This document shows, in pieces, positions 48,179 to 57,468 of a stretch of DNA of 64,000 nt. A model generated the notes under the pieces. That model did no database searches. It saw nothing but the letters and a program-made list of their open reading frames with translations, and was not told where the DNA came from. This stretch comes from Pelagicoccus sp. SDUM812005 (GTDB lineage Bacteria > Verrucomicrobiota > Verrucomicrobiia > Opitutales > Opitutaceae). The DNA lies in contig NZ_JARXIA010000005.1 of the NCBI RefSeq assembly GCF_031127875.1, positions 228,120 to 292,119 on the forward strand, given 5' to 3'. Every line of letters begins with the position of its first letter. Position 1 is the stretch's first letter. A program made the translations under genes and the position numbers.

Positions 48179-49579
48179 ATGAATATCCCACAGCCAACAC
48201 CCATCAATCGCCGCCGCTTTATCGCCACTTCAAGCGCCGCCCTTGCCGCTTCCGTCGTCGGCTTGCGTGCCCAATCCGCAAATACAGGAAAGCTCCGCGT
48301 CGCGATGGTCGGCACCGGGGTAAGGGGCACGTCCATGTGGGGCAAGTCGCTGCTAGAAGACTACGGCGATGCGCTCGAGTTCGTAGCACTCTCCGACATC
48401 AATCCCGGCCGGCTCGCCTACGCCAAACGCTACATGGTAGTCGATTGTCCCACCTTCACCAACTTCGACGAAATGCTAGCGACCGTCCCCATGGACATCT
48501 TGATCGTGACTACCGTCGATTCCACGCATCACGAATTCATTGTGAAAGGACTCGATAAAGGGCTGACCGTGGTCACCGAAAAGCCCATGACGACCGACGA
48601 GGATAAGTGCCAGCAGATCCTCGAAGCCGAGCGACGTTCCAAGGGCAAGGTCATCGTGGCTATGAACTATCGCTACGGCCACCTATTCACCGAGCTCAAG
48701 AAGATGCTGGTCGAACGACAAATCGGAGGCCTGACCTCGATCGACTTCCATTGGTATCTGAATACATACCACGGAGCTTCCTACTTTCGCCGCTGGCACG
48801 GCTTGCGGGAAAAAGGTGGAACGCTGCTATTGCACAAGTCCGCCCATCATTTCGACCTGCTCAACTGGTTTATCGATTCCGAACCCGTAGAGGTAAGCGC
48901 CTTTGGCGGGCTGGAACACTATGGCAGCGCCAACGCCTTTCGCGGCGACAACTGCCGTAGCTGTCCGCATAAGAAAAACTGTAAGTTCTACTGGGACATC
49001 ACCGAAAGCCAACGAAACGTCGACCTCTATGTATCCAATGAAAAATACGACGGTTACATCCGGGACAAATGCCTTTTCCGCCACGAGATCGACATCTTCG
49101 ACAAAATGGCCGTACAGATAAAATACGCCAACAACGTACAAGTAAGCTACTCGCTCACCACCTACTCGCCTTTCGAGGGATTCCGTATCGCCTTCAACGG
49201 CATGGATGGGCGCTTCGAAACCTGGGAGGGCCTTCCTTGGATGGAACAGCAACAAGAGGATCAAGCCGCCTTGCACGCCAAGGAAATGTCGCAAAGCCGT
49301 GAGGCATCGCTCGACAAATACTACGAAATCATCACCAGCATGAACTGGGGCAAAAGCGAAGTGAGAAAACTTCCCCATGTCCGCAGTGGCCATTGGGGCG
49401 GCGACCCTATCATGAAAGACCAAATCTTCCGTGGTAAAAAGCCGGAGCGCGACTACGGGCAAGCCGCAAGCCTTCGCCAAGGAGCGATGAGCGTGCTCAT
49501 CGGCATCGCCGCCCGAAAGAGCATCGACGAAAAACGAATCGTTCGAATCGACGAGCTCACTGACCTAAAACCGGCATAG
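48179..49579 (+). CDS. Gfo/Idh/MocA family oxidoreductase with Tat signal
   Basis: 466 residues. A twin-arginine signal (NRRRFIATSSAALAASVVG) is followed by the Rossmann fold (LRVAMVGTGVRGTSMWG) and the family motif VTEKPMTTDEDKC. A cysteine-rich insertion (CRSCPHKKNCKF) could bind a metal. Such exported oxidoreductases usually act on sugars in the periplasm using tightly bound NAD(P); substrate unknown. Inside the pectin locus an oxidation or elimination step on a galacturonate or side-chain sugar is plausible. Codon use is less GC-rich than upstream. Confidence 0.88.
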   Translation: MNIPQPTPINRRRFIATSSAALAASVVGLRAQSANTGKLRVAMVGTGVRGTSMWGKSLLEDYGDALEFVALSDINPGRLAYAKRYMVVDCPTFTNFDEMLATVPMDILIVTTVDSTHHEFIVKGLDKGLTVVTEKPMTTDEDKCQQILEAERRSKGKVIVAMNYRYGHLFTELKKMLVERQIGGLTSIDFHWYLNTYHGASYFRRWHGLREKGGTLLLHKSAHHFDLLNWFIDSEPVEVSAFGGLEHYGSANAFRGDNCRSCPHKKNCKFYWDITESQRNVDLYVSNEKYDGYIRDKCLFRHEIDIFDKMAVQIKYANNVQVSYSLTTYSPFEGFRIAFNGMDGRFETWEGLPWMEQQQEDQAALHAKEMSQSREASLDKYYEIITSMNWGKSEVRKLPHVRSGHWGGDPIMKDQIFRGKKPERDYGQAASLRQGAMSVLIGIAARKSIDEKRIVRIDELTDLKPA

Positions 49580-49680
49580 ACTTTCCGTAACCGTAACCCA
49601 ACTACACAGATGATCTTTGAGGAGCACGGCAGAATCACCTCCTCAGGACCACCTCCAAGCAATACGATTAGGACAAATAG

Positions 49681-50811
49681 ATGAACCCCCAAGCCGCCCT
49701 ACTCTGTTCTACTATTGGCTTCGCAATCAGGCATATCGCTCTTGCCAGAAACGCTTTGTCCACACCGCACAAAATCATCCGATCCAAATACCACATTATT
49801 GCGCTACTCTCGCTGATTTTTATCGCCCTCTCCGACGGGCGAGCTGAAAGGGATCATTACGTCGTCGCAGCCGACGGCAGCGGAGAGTTCGCAAGCGTGC
49901 AAGAAGCCATAGACGCATGTCCTCGCAACAGAACCGCTCGATTCGTCATCTTCATCAAGCCGGGAACCTACAAGGAAAAGATCCGTATTCCCGCCGACAA
50001 GACCATGCTAAAGCTAGTCGGCGAATCCTACCAAAGCGTGATCCTCTCCTACCATGACCACGCCAGGATCACCAGCGACTACGCGAGTACCAGAGTTTAC
50101 GCCGACGACTTCTACGCCGAGAATATCACTTTCCAAAACACCATCGATAGCCGACGCGGCGGCAGCCAGGCCGCAGCCCTTCGAGTCGATGGAGACCGGG
50201 CTATCTTCTACCGTTGCCGGATGACCGGTTACCAAGACACCTACTATGTGGGCGGCAACCGCCGTTCCTACAACAAGGAGTGCATCATAGAAGGCACGAC
50301 CGACTTTATCTACGGAGACGGAATTTCCCTTTTCGAAGATTGTACCATCCGCCTGCGCAAGGACTCTCACATCACCGCCCACAGCCAACGGCTGGTCGAC
50401 GGAAAGCCAGTCAACAAATTCGGCTACGTATTCAAGAACTGCGATATCAAGCTCTATCCGGGAGAGTCCGTATCCAACGCTTCACTCGGGAGGCCTTGGA
50501 GAGAAGGAGCCCGCGTCGCCTACCTGGATTGCCACCTCGCTGAACAAATCAGGCCCGAAGGCTGGTCCGTCTGGAACCAAAATTCCAACCACGAAACCGC
50601 ATTCTTCGCCGAATACCGCAACACCGGTCCCGGCTCCAACCCCAGCGAACGACTACCCTGGACCCACCAGCTCACCGATGCCGAGGCAGCTGCCTATACC
50701 CGAGAGAATATCTTCCGCGCGGACTCCACCACCGCCGTCTCGCTGGAGGGAGATTGGTTTCTTGAAATCGAACCGACGCCCAGTATTCCCAGCGTCTCCC
50801 ACCCGCGATAA
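49681..50811 (+). CDS. Pectin methylesterase (CE8)
   Basis: 376 residues with an N-terminal hydrophobic signal; a TTG start further in would give MSTPHKIIRSKYHIIALLSL, a more usual signal peptide. It removes methyl esters from homogalacturonan before lyase attack. CE8 motifs are all present: MTGYQDTYYVGG (~183), the catalytic Asp in GTTDFIYGDG (~205) and LGRPWREGARVAYLDC (~270). The domain fills the protein. Placed between the oxidoreductase and PL1 copy C. Confidence 0.93.
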   Translation: MNPQAALLCSTIGFAIRHIALARNALSTPHKIIRSKYHIIALLSLIFIALSDGRAERDHYVVAADGSGEFASVQEAIDACPRNRTARFVIFIKPGTYKEKIRIPADKTMLKLVGESYQSVILSYHDHARITSDYASTRVYADDFYAENITFQNTIDSRRGGSQAAALRVDGDRAIFYRCRMTGYQDTYYVGGNRRSYNKECIIEGTTDFIYGDGISLFEDCTIRLRKDSHITAHSQRLVDGKPVNKFGYVFKNCDIKLYPGESVSNASLGRPWREGARVAYLDCHLAEQIRPEGWSVWNQNSNHETAFFAEYRNTGPGSNPSERLPWTHQLTDAEAAAYTRENIFRADSTTAVSLEGDWFLEIEPTPSIPSVSHPR

Positions 50812-50857
50812 CTTACCTTCGCGTTCAGCAAACAATCAGAAACCAAAAAATAGCGCC

Positions 50858-52297
50858 ATGTATCCAAAAACTTTATTCATCGTCCTACTCGCCTTCCTAA
50901 GTTTTTCCCAAAGCCACGGAAATCCAGGAACGCAGCTCGCGTTTCCAACCGCTGAAGGTTACGGCAAGTACACCGTCGGCGGACGAGGCGGGAAGGTATT
51001 CGCCGTGACCAACCTCAACGATTCGGGCGAAGGTAGCCTCCGGGCCGCCATCGAGGCCGAAGGTCCCCGTACCGTCGTATTCAGAATATCAGGTACCATT
51101 ACCCTGGAAAGCGATCTGAGAATCACCAACCCATACCTCACCATCGCCGGACAAACCGCCCCCGGCGACGGAATTACGCTCAGGCGTCACCCACTACTCA
51201 TCGACGCGGACGAAGTGATCATTCGCTACATCCGCGTTCGCTTGGGCGACGAGGCAGGAGACTTTCCCGATGCGATCACCAGCAGGTACACCAAAAACCT
51301 CATCTTGGATCACGTTTCCGCCAGCTGGAGTATCGACGAAACCATGACAATCTACCACGGAGAGAATACAACCGTGCAGTGGTGCATCATCTCCGAAAGC
51401 CTCTACGAGTCCAACCATCAAAAGGGGAACCACGGATACGGAGGCATCTGGGGATCTAATTACAGCACCTACCATCACAACCTGATCGCCAGCCACTCCA
51501 ACCGCAGCCCTCGCTTTGCCTCGGGCAGCGGAAACGTCGACTACCGCAACAACGTGGTCTACAACTGGGGCTACGCCTCGACCTACGGCGCCGAGAACGT
51601 CCAAGTTTCGAATCCGGAAAAGTTCAATTTCTCCACCATCAACATGGTCGCCAACTATTACAAGCCAGGCCCCGCCACCCAGCCCGGCATCGTGAGCCAC
51701 CAGCTGGCAGCCCCCTGGTCTCGCAACGGCGATAGCGACTACGGCAAGTGGTACATCGCCGACAATGTTATGGTCGGCAGCGAGGAGGTAACCCATGACA
51801 ATTGGAAAGGCGTGGTTCCTTCCCTTACCGCCATCAAAGGCGTGCAAGAGTCAAACCCGAGCAACCTCGCGGCCATTCCCGGCCTCAAGCTTGAACAGCC
51901 GTGGCCCGCAATGCCGATCAAACAGCAAACCGCGCGATCGGCCTACGCATCCGTACTCGCCTCCGCCGGAGCCACCCGCCCCACCCGCGACCCCGTCGAC
52001 TTACGCATCATCGACGAAGTGAAAAATGGATACGCCACCTACAAAGGCCCCACTTACGAAAACGACCACAAACTCGCCGACCGCTCCAAGATGCACGGCA
52101 TCATCGATTCCCAAACCGATGTCGGAGCTTGGCCCGTACTGCAAAGCCTCCCCGCCCCCGCAGATTCCGACTCCGACGGCATGCCCGACGCCTGGGAAAC
52201 AGCCCACGGGCTCGATCCGAAAGATCCAAGCGACGGCAACCACGTCGGCTCGGATGGATACACCCAACTCGAAATCTATTTAAACAGCCTTATCTAG
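50858..52297 (+). CDS. Pectate lyase, polysaccharide lyase family 1-like (copy C)
   Basis: 479 residues from ATG 50858 (MYPKTLFIVLLAFLSFSQSHG signal); the longer open frame reads back into the pectinesterase. Nearly the same domain plan as copy A: FPTAEGYGKYTVGGRGGKVF, LDHVSASWSIDETMT, SNRSPRFASGSGNVDYRNNV, and the C-terminal calcium motif DSDSDGMPDAWE. Strong similarity to copy A implies a recent duplication. It is 14 bases before DUF1593 copy 3. Confidence 0.9.
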   Translation: MYPKTLFIVLLAFLSFSQSHGNPGTQLAFPTAEGYGKYTVGGRGGKVFAVTNLNDSGEGSLRAAIEAEGPRTVVFRISGTITLESDLRITNPYLTIAGQTAPGDGITLRRHPLLIDADEVIIRYIRVRLGDEAGDFPDAITSRYTKNLILDHVSASWSIDETMTIYHGENTTVQWCIISESLYESNHQKGNHGYGGIWGSNYSTYHHNLIASHSNRSPRFASGSGNVDYRNNVVYNWGYASTYGAENVQVSNPEKFNFSTINMVANYYKPGPATQPGIVSHQLAAPWSRNGDSDYGKWYIADNVMVGSEEVTHDNWKGVVPSLTAIKGVQESNPSNLAAIPGLKLEQPWPAMPIKQQTARSAYASVLASAGATRPTRDPVDLRIIDEVKNGYATYKGPTYENDHKLADRSKMHGIIDSQTDVGAWPVLQSLPAPADSDSDGMPDAWETAHGLDPKDPSDGNHVGSDGYTQLEIYLNSLI

Positions 52298-52311
52298 AAC
52301 TCTCACCCAGA

Positions 52312-53787
52312 ATGAAAAAGCTCTTAATCCCCCTTTCGCTCTCTTGCTTCGCAAGCTTCCTCTGCGCCGCGGCCCATTCGGCATCCAGCAAGCACCCAAG
52401 CTACGACCCAGCCAAAACCCGCGTCATCGTCACCAGCGACGGGGAAGTCGACGACGAATGCTCCCTCGTCCGCTTCCTTCTCTACACCAACGAATGGGAC
52501 GTCGAGGGCATCATCACTTCCAGTTCGCAATACCATTGGCAGGGCCACCGCTGGGCCGGCGACGACTGGGCATTGCCCTATCTCGACGCCTACGAAGCGG
52601 TCTACCCGAATCTCGTCAAACACGATCCAGAGTACCCAACTCCTGTATACCTGAGAGAACGCACCCTGCTCGGCAACGTGAAGGCAGAAGGCGAGATGGA
52701 TGAAATAACTCCCGGTTCGCAACGCATCGTCGAAGCCCTCCTGGACACGTCAGACCCACGTCCCATCTGGCTCCAAGCCTGGGGCGGCACCAATACCATT
52801 GCCCGCGCCCTCAAGACCATCGAGGAGGACCACCCCGAGCGCATGAGCGAGGTGGCGCAGAAGATACGCTTCTACTTTATCTGGGAACAGGACGAGACCT
52901 ACCAAAGCTACATCCTGCCCAGCTGGGGGCAGTTCAATATCCCGACCATCATCTCTGACCAATTCTGGGCAGTGGCCTACCAATGGAATAAGATCCTTCC
53001 GGAGAGCGAACAACGCTACTTGAGAGCGGACTGGATGAAAGCTAATATTCTCGAAGGACACGGCGCCCTCTGCTCCCTCTACCAGGCGCACGTGCCCGGC
53101 AGCTACGGATTGAAGGGAGACCATGACTTTACCCCTGGCGATTTCCGCTCGGAAGGCGATTCACCAGCCTTCCTGCACACTATTCCTACGGGCCTACGCA
53201 GTCTTGAATCTCCCGACTACGGAGGTTGGGGCGGTCGCTACACCCTCGTGCGCGGCAACACTTGGCTCGACCCTGTACCGGAATCTGGATACGAATATCC
53301 CGAAGGTCGTTGGTACACGGGTTCGGCATGGGGCAGAATGTACATGCGCGATCGATACCCCGAGGATCCCGAACTCATGAACGCCTATTTCAAACCGATG
53401 TGGAGATGGACCGCCGCCCTACAAAACGATTTCGCAGCCAGAGCAGACTGGTGCGTAAACTCCTTCGAAGACTCCAACCACCCGCCTGTCGTCAAACTCG
53501 CCCATGCTCTCGATCTAACCGCCCGCCCCGGACAAAAGCTGTCCCTCAACGCCGAGGGCACCAACGACCCCGATGGGGACAAACTTACGTATCACTGGTG
53601 GCAATACGCCGAAGCCGACACCTACGCAAGCTCCATCGACATCAACAACGCAAACAAACGAAACGCCTCCTTCAAGGTTCCCGCCAACGCCCAAAAGGGA
53701 AACACCATCCACGTCGTCTGCGAGGTTACCGATTCCGGAACGCCTCAGCTCACTCGCTACCAACGCGTCATCGTGACCGTGGAATAA
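52312..53787 (+). CDS. DUF1593 nucleoside-hydrolase-like secreted protein (copy 3)
   Basis: 491 residues from ATG 52312; upstream frame discarded as it overlaps PL1 copy C. Signal peptide (LSLSCFASFLCAAAHS), DUF1593 domain (VIVTSDGEVDDECSLVRFLL, SSSQYHWQGHRWAGDDW) and C-terminal PKD-like domain (DPDGDKLTYHWWQYAEAD). Closely similar to copy 1, with which it shares long identical stretches such as AGDDW and WGGTNTIARALK. Confidence 0.88.
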   Translation: MKKLLIPLSLSCFASFLCAAAHSASSKHPSYDPAKTRVIVTSDGEVDDECSLVRFLLYTNEWDVEGIITSSSQYHWQGHRWAGDDWALPYLDAYEAVYPNLVKHDPEYPTPVYLRERTLLGNVKAEGEMDEITPGSQRIVEALLDTSDPRPIWLQAWGGTNTIARALKTIEEDHPERMSEVAQKIRFYFIWEQDETYQSYILPSWGQFNIPTIISDQFWAVAYQWNKILPESEQRYLRADWMKANILEGHGALCSLYQAHVPGSYGLKGDHDFTPGDFRSEGDSPAFLHTIPTGLRSLESPDYGGWGGRYTLVRGNTWLDPVPESGYEYPEGRWYTGSAWGRMYMRDRYPEDPELMNAYFKPMWRWTAALQNDFAARADWCVNSFEDSNHPPVVKLAHALDLTARPGQKLSLNAEGTNDPDGDKLTYHWWQYAEADTYASSIDINNANKRNASFKVPANAQKGNTIHVVCEVTDSGTPQLTRYQRVIVTVE

Positions 53788-53821
53788 TCTCTCCCCTAGT
53801 GCCTCAATCCCTTCCAAAAAA

Positions 53822-55288
53822 ATGAAAAGAACCATCTACAACATGCTTTCACTTCTCGGCCTGCCACCCCTCCTGCTGCTGTCCGCAGCGGACTGGAAAG
53901 AGCACGGAAAACTAGAAATCGCGGAAAACGCCCACCACATCCAACATCAGGACGGCACTCCCTTTCTTTGGGTCGGCGACACCGCCTGGGGCATGTTCCA
54001 GCAGCTCACCCGCGAGGAGGTAGACCTTTACCTCGACCACCGCCAAGCCCTCGGCTTCACGGTTATCCAATCAGTAGCCCACTGGTCGCCCCATGGCGGC
54101 GGCATCGACCGAAGCCCCGACAACGCCCGCAACGCCTACGGCCACAGCCCCTTCACCGGCACGGAAAGCGAGCCCAACACCGCCGAACCGCTTGTCGTAA
54201 ATGGCGGCAGCCCGACCCAACCCAACGACTATTGGGACAACGCCGACTACGTTGTCGAAGCCGTGCGAAAAAGGGGCATGTACCTAGCCCTCCTCCCGTG
54301 CTGGGCAGCCGAGCTAGTGACCGGGAAAAATGAATACAACGTCGAGGAGGCCAAGGCCTACGGCACCTTCCTCGGGAATCGCTACCAAGATGAGCCCAAC
54401 ATCATTTGGGTGCTCGGCGGCGATACCAAAGCCATGCTCAAGGGATTCGACAAGAACCAGAAATACCACGACTACGACAACCGAGCCATCTACCGCGCCA
54501 TGGCCGAGGGCCTTGCCCAAGGGGTCACCGGCCAAAGCCCCGCTTGGAACGAAAAGCATCCAGCGTGGGACGAGCTTTTTCTCACCTATCACCCAGATGG
54601 AGACTCCCGCTATAACTCTTCGCTTTGGTTCCACCAAGACCCTTGGCTCGACGCCAACGGAGTCGAAGTTTGGAAGGAAGTCGACGAAGTGCACCGTATC
54701 ATGGTCGACGAATACGAACGGACAAACCCCATCAAACCCTCCCTCTTCCTCGAAGGCTCCTACGAGTACGGCACCTACCGCCACGAATGCGGCTGGGTAA
54801 CGCCCGTGCGTGTGCGCCGTCAGTTCTACCATACCTTCTTCGCCGGCGGAGCCGGACATACCTACGGAGCCGGGCCCATCTGGGCCATGCGCGGAAGCGA
54901 AGGAGATTATAATTGTGGATACACCTGGCAACAAGCCCTCGACTTCCCCGGAGCGCGCCAAGTCGCAATCATCGGGCAGGAGTTTCTTCGCCAGCACAAG
55001 TGGTTCGAATGGGTACCCGATGGCAGCCTAGTAGGAGCCGTCGGCCTCGGCGAAGACCTGAAAGCCGCCGTCTCCACCAAAGACGGGAAATTGGCCCTCG
55101 TCTACTTTGGCAACAATACCCACACCCGCATCAACAACACCCTCGCCGGGGCCGCCCAGGCCCACTGGTTCTACCCACGCGACGGCGAGATCCAAAAAAT
55201 AGTTACATTCCAAAAAGGAGAATCCCGAGACCTAGCTCCCCCCGCCAAATGGGAAGACGCCATCCTCGTGCTCAGTCTGAACGACTAA
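53822..55288 (+). CDS. GH140-like (DUF4038) glycoside hydrolase, putative apiosidase
   Basis: 488 residues with signal peptide ([17 protein letters not shown]). TIM barrel: [19 protein letters not shown] at the N terminus, GGD (~201) and [10 protein letters not shown] (~310) as likely catalytic acid/base and nucleophile by comparison with the GH140 family, then a beta-sandwich C-terminal domain ([14 protein letters not shown]). GH140 enzymes release apiose-linked side chains of rhamnogalacturonan II. The family call is by motif, and the exact substrate is inferred from context. Confidence 0.82.
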   Translation: MKRTIYNMLSLLGLPPLLLLSAADWKEHGKLEIAENAHHIQHQDGTPFLWVGDTAWGMFQQLTREEVDLYLDHRQALGFTVIQSVAHWSPHGGGIDRSPDNARNAYGHSPFTGTESEPNTAEPLVVNGGSPTQPNDYWDNADYVVEAVRKRGMYLALLPCWAAELVTGKNEYNVEEAKAYGTFLGNRYQDEPNIIWVLGGDTKAMLKGFDKNQKYHDYDNRAIYRAMAEGLAQGVTGQSPAWNEKHPAWDELFLTYHPDGDSRYNSSLWFHQDPWLDANGVEVWKEVDEVHRIMVDEYERTNPIKPSLFLEGSYEYGTYRHECGWVTPVRVRRQFYHTFFAGGAGHTYGAGPIWAMRGSEGDYNCGYTWQQALDFPGARQVAIIGQEFLRQHKWFEWVPDGSLVGAVGLGEDLKAAVSTKDGKLALVYFGNNTHTRINNTLAGAAQAHWFYPRDGEIQKIVTFQKGESRDLAPPAKWEDAILVLSLND

Positions 55289-55346
55289 CCTCAAAAGCAT
55301 CCCAAAAAGAAGGAGCAAGCGAACGCACCCACCTTCCACAGTGCCC

Positions 55347-56774
55347 ATGAAACATCTCGTATTGAAAAAGCCATTACTAATCCTACTCGCAGGACTCGCC
55401 TCGCTCGCTGCCGCGAGCGAGAAGCCGCGCTTGTTCGTCCTCACCGATATCGGCGGCGATCCGGACGACCGCATGTCCATGGTGCGACTCATGACCTACG
55501 CCAACCATATCGACATCGAAGGCCTCGTCGCCACGCCTCCCGGCGGCAGCACCCGCCCCGTCCACCCTGAGTATATCGAGGACATTGTCACCGCCTACGG
55601 CAAAGTGCGCGACAACCTCGAGCTGCACGAGCCAGGCTTCCCCACGGAAAGCCACCTTCGCTCCCGCATCGCTTCCAGCCTGCCGCTCGGCGACATGGAA
55701 GCGGTCGGCGACGGCAAGGATTCCCCGGGCTCCGAGCTGCTCATCGCCGCCACCGATAGCAACGATCCCCGACCGCTCTGGGTCTCAGTCTGGGGAGGTC
55801 CCAACGTCCTCGCCCAAGCCTTGTACAAGGTCCGTGCTACCCGCAGCCCGGAGGAGCTCGCCAAATTCGTTTCCAAGCTCCGCGTCTACGCCATCTCCGA
55901 CCAAGACAACAGCGGCCCTTGGATACGCAAAGAATTCCCCGAGCTCTTCTACATCGTCACCCCCGGCGTCAACGCTGGCGGCGGCTTCCACCACGCCACC
56001 TGGATCGCCATCGGCGGCGACAAGTTTCACGGCCGTTTCGGCGGAGCCGACTTCCAGCTGGTTTCCAACGAGTGGCTCGAGCGCAACATCCGTTCCAAGG
56101 GTCCGCTCGGAGCCGAGTACCCACATTGGGAATACATGATGGAGGGCGACACCCCCTCCTTCCTCAACCTCGTCAACAACGGCCTAAGCGTGCCGGAACG
56201 CCCGGACTGGGGCGGCTGGGGCGGACGCTACGAACTCTACACGCCTCGCACGGAGAAGTGGTTCCTCGAGCCGGAAACCCGCCCCATCTGGACCAACGTG
56301 CAAGACGAAGTCCTCGGCAACGACGGCGAATGGCATACCACCAATCACGCCACCATCTGGCGCTGGCGAGAAGCCTACCAAAACGACTTCGCCGCCCGCA
56401 TGGACTGGACCATCAAACCCTACGCCAAAGCCAACCATCCTCCGATCGTCAAACTCGACCACCCTGCCTACCTCAAAGCCAGGCAAGGCGAACGCGTGGA
56501 TCTCAGCGCCCTCGCCTCCAGCGATCCCGATGGGGACGCACTCTCCTTCTATTGGTTCTGCTACGAAGAGCCCGGCACCCGTCGCATGTCCAACTCCCGC
56601 AGCGGTGACAAGCACGACATCGTCGGCTTCGACCAAGCCCAAGCCCACCTCACCGTGAAAACCAGCCGCGTCATGCCTCCCGGCACCGGCACCATGCACA
56701 TCATCCTCGCCGTCACCGACCACGGTAGCCCCCGCCTCACCCGCTACCAACGCATAATCATCGACGTCGAATAA
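55347..56774 (+). CDS. DUF1593 nucleoside-hydrolase-like secreted protein (copy 4)
   Basis: 475 residues from ATG 55347; a GTG two codons upstream is an alternative. Signal peptide ([14 protein letters not shown]), aspartate motif [20 protein letters not shown], the [13 protein letters not shown] segment and a C-terminal PKD-like domain ([17 protein letters not shown]). Divergent from copies 1 and 3, closer in motif layout to copy 2. Three bases separate it from the LamG-like gene, so the pair is surely co-transcribed. Confidence 0.88.
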   Translation: MKHLVLKKPLLILLAGLASLAAASEKPRLFVLTDIGGDPDDRMSMVRLMTYANHIDIEGLVATPPGGSTRPVHPEYIEDIVTAYGKVRDNLELHEPGFPTESHLRSRIASSLPLGDMEAVGDGKDSPGSELLIAATDSNDPRPLWVSVWGGPNVLAQALYKVRATRSPEELAKFVSKLRVYAISDQDNSGPWIRKEFPELFYIVTPGVNAGGGFHHATWIAIGGDKFHGRFGGADFQLVSNEWLERNIRSKGPLGAEYPHWEYMMEGDTPSFLNLVNNGLSVPERPDWGGWGGRYELYTPRTEKWFLEPETRPIWTNVQDEVLGNDGEWHTTNHATIWRWREAYQNDFAARMDWTIKPYAKANHPPIVKLDHPAYLKARQGERVDLSALASSDPDGDALSFYWFCYEEPGTRRMSNSRSGDKHDIVGFDQAQAHLTVKTSRVMPPGTGTMHIILAVTDHGSPRLTRYQRIIIDVE

Positions 56775-56777
56775 CAT

Positions 56778-57452
56778 ATGGCCTTAAAACATATCCACCT
56801 TTCAACTACGATCTGCCTGTTCGCGCTCGCAGCCCTTCCCCTGCAAGCCCAAACCGAATCCACCGTCTGGCGTCTCGACAATCTAGAATCGCTCGGAGGT
56901 CAACCGCTCGCAGTGGAAGGAAGCCCTCGCCTCATCGATACGCCACGCGGCAAGGCCATCGAGTTCGACGGCGTGGACGACGCCCTTTTCCTAGACGTGC
57001 ATCCGCTCGAAGGGTGGTCAAGCTTCACCGTTGAAGTTGTCTTCAACCCCTACTCGGACGGCCCCACCGAACAGCGTTTCTTCCACATGCAGGAAAACGA
57101 GACGGATTCCCGCGTCATGTTCGAAACCCGAATCGTCGACGGCAATCGCTGGTTCCTCGATACCTTCATCAAGTCCGGGGAACAAAAGGTGGTCAACTAC
57201 GCCCAGAACCACCTCCACCCCACAGGAGCCTGGTACCATGCAGCCATCGTAGTAGATGGACAAACGTTCAAGCACTACGTCGATGGGGAACTCGAGCTCA
57301 GCGAACAACTCGACTACGCCGCCCAGCGTGAAGGACACATGTCTCTGGGCGTCCGCATCAATCGAGTCAATTGGTTCAAAGGCGCCATTCGGACCATTCG
57401 CTTTACTCCCCAGGCCCTCGCTCCTAACTCCTTTCTGAGCGCCAAAGATTGA
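56778..57452 (+). CDS. LamG/concanavalin A-like secreted protein
   Basis: 224 residues with signal peptide (TICLFALAALPLQAQ). A single jelly-roll of the LamG/laminin type: IEFDGVDDALFLDVHPLEGWSSFTVEVVF, GAWYHAAIVVDGQTFKHYVDGELEL, RINRVNWFKGAIRTIRFT. It may bind polysaccharide or be a minor glycosidase-like domain; no catalytic residue is recognised. Last gene of the plus-strand run, convergent with the PL10 gene. Confidence 0.82.
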   Translation: MALKHIHLSTTICLFALAALPLQAQTESTVWRLDNLESLGGQPLAVEGSPRLIDTPRGKAIEFDGVDDALFLDVHPLEGWSSFTVEVVFNPYSDGPTEQRFFHMQENETDSRVMFETRIVDGNRWFLDTFIKSGEQKVVNYAQNHLHPTGAWYHAAIVVDGQTFKHYVDGELELSEQLDYAAQREGHMSLGVRINRVNWFKGAIRTIRFTPQALAPNSFLSAKD

Positions 57453-57468
57453 GAGTGCGACCGCTGCC

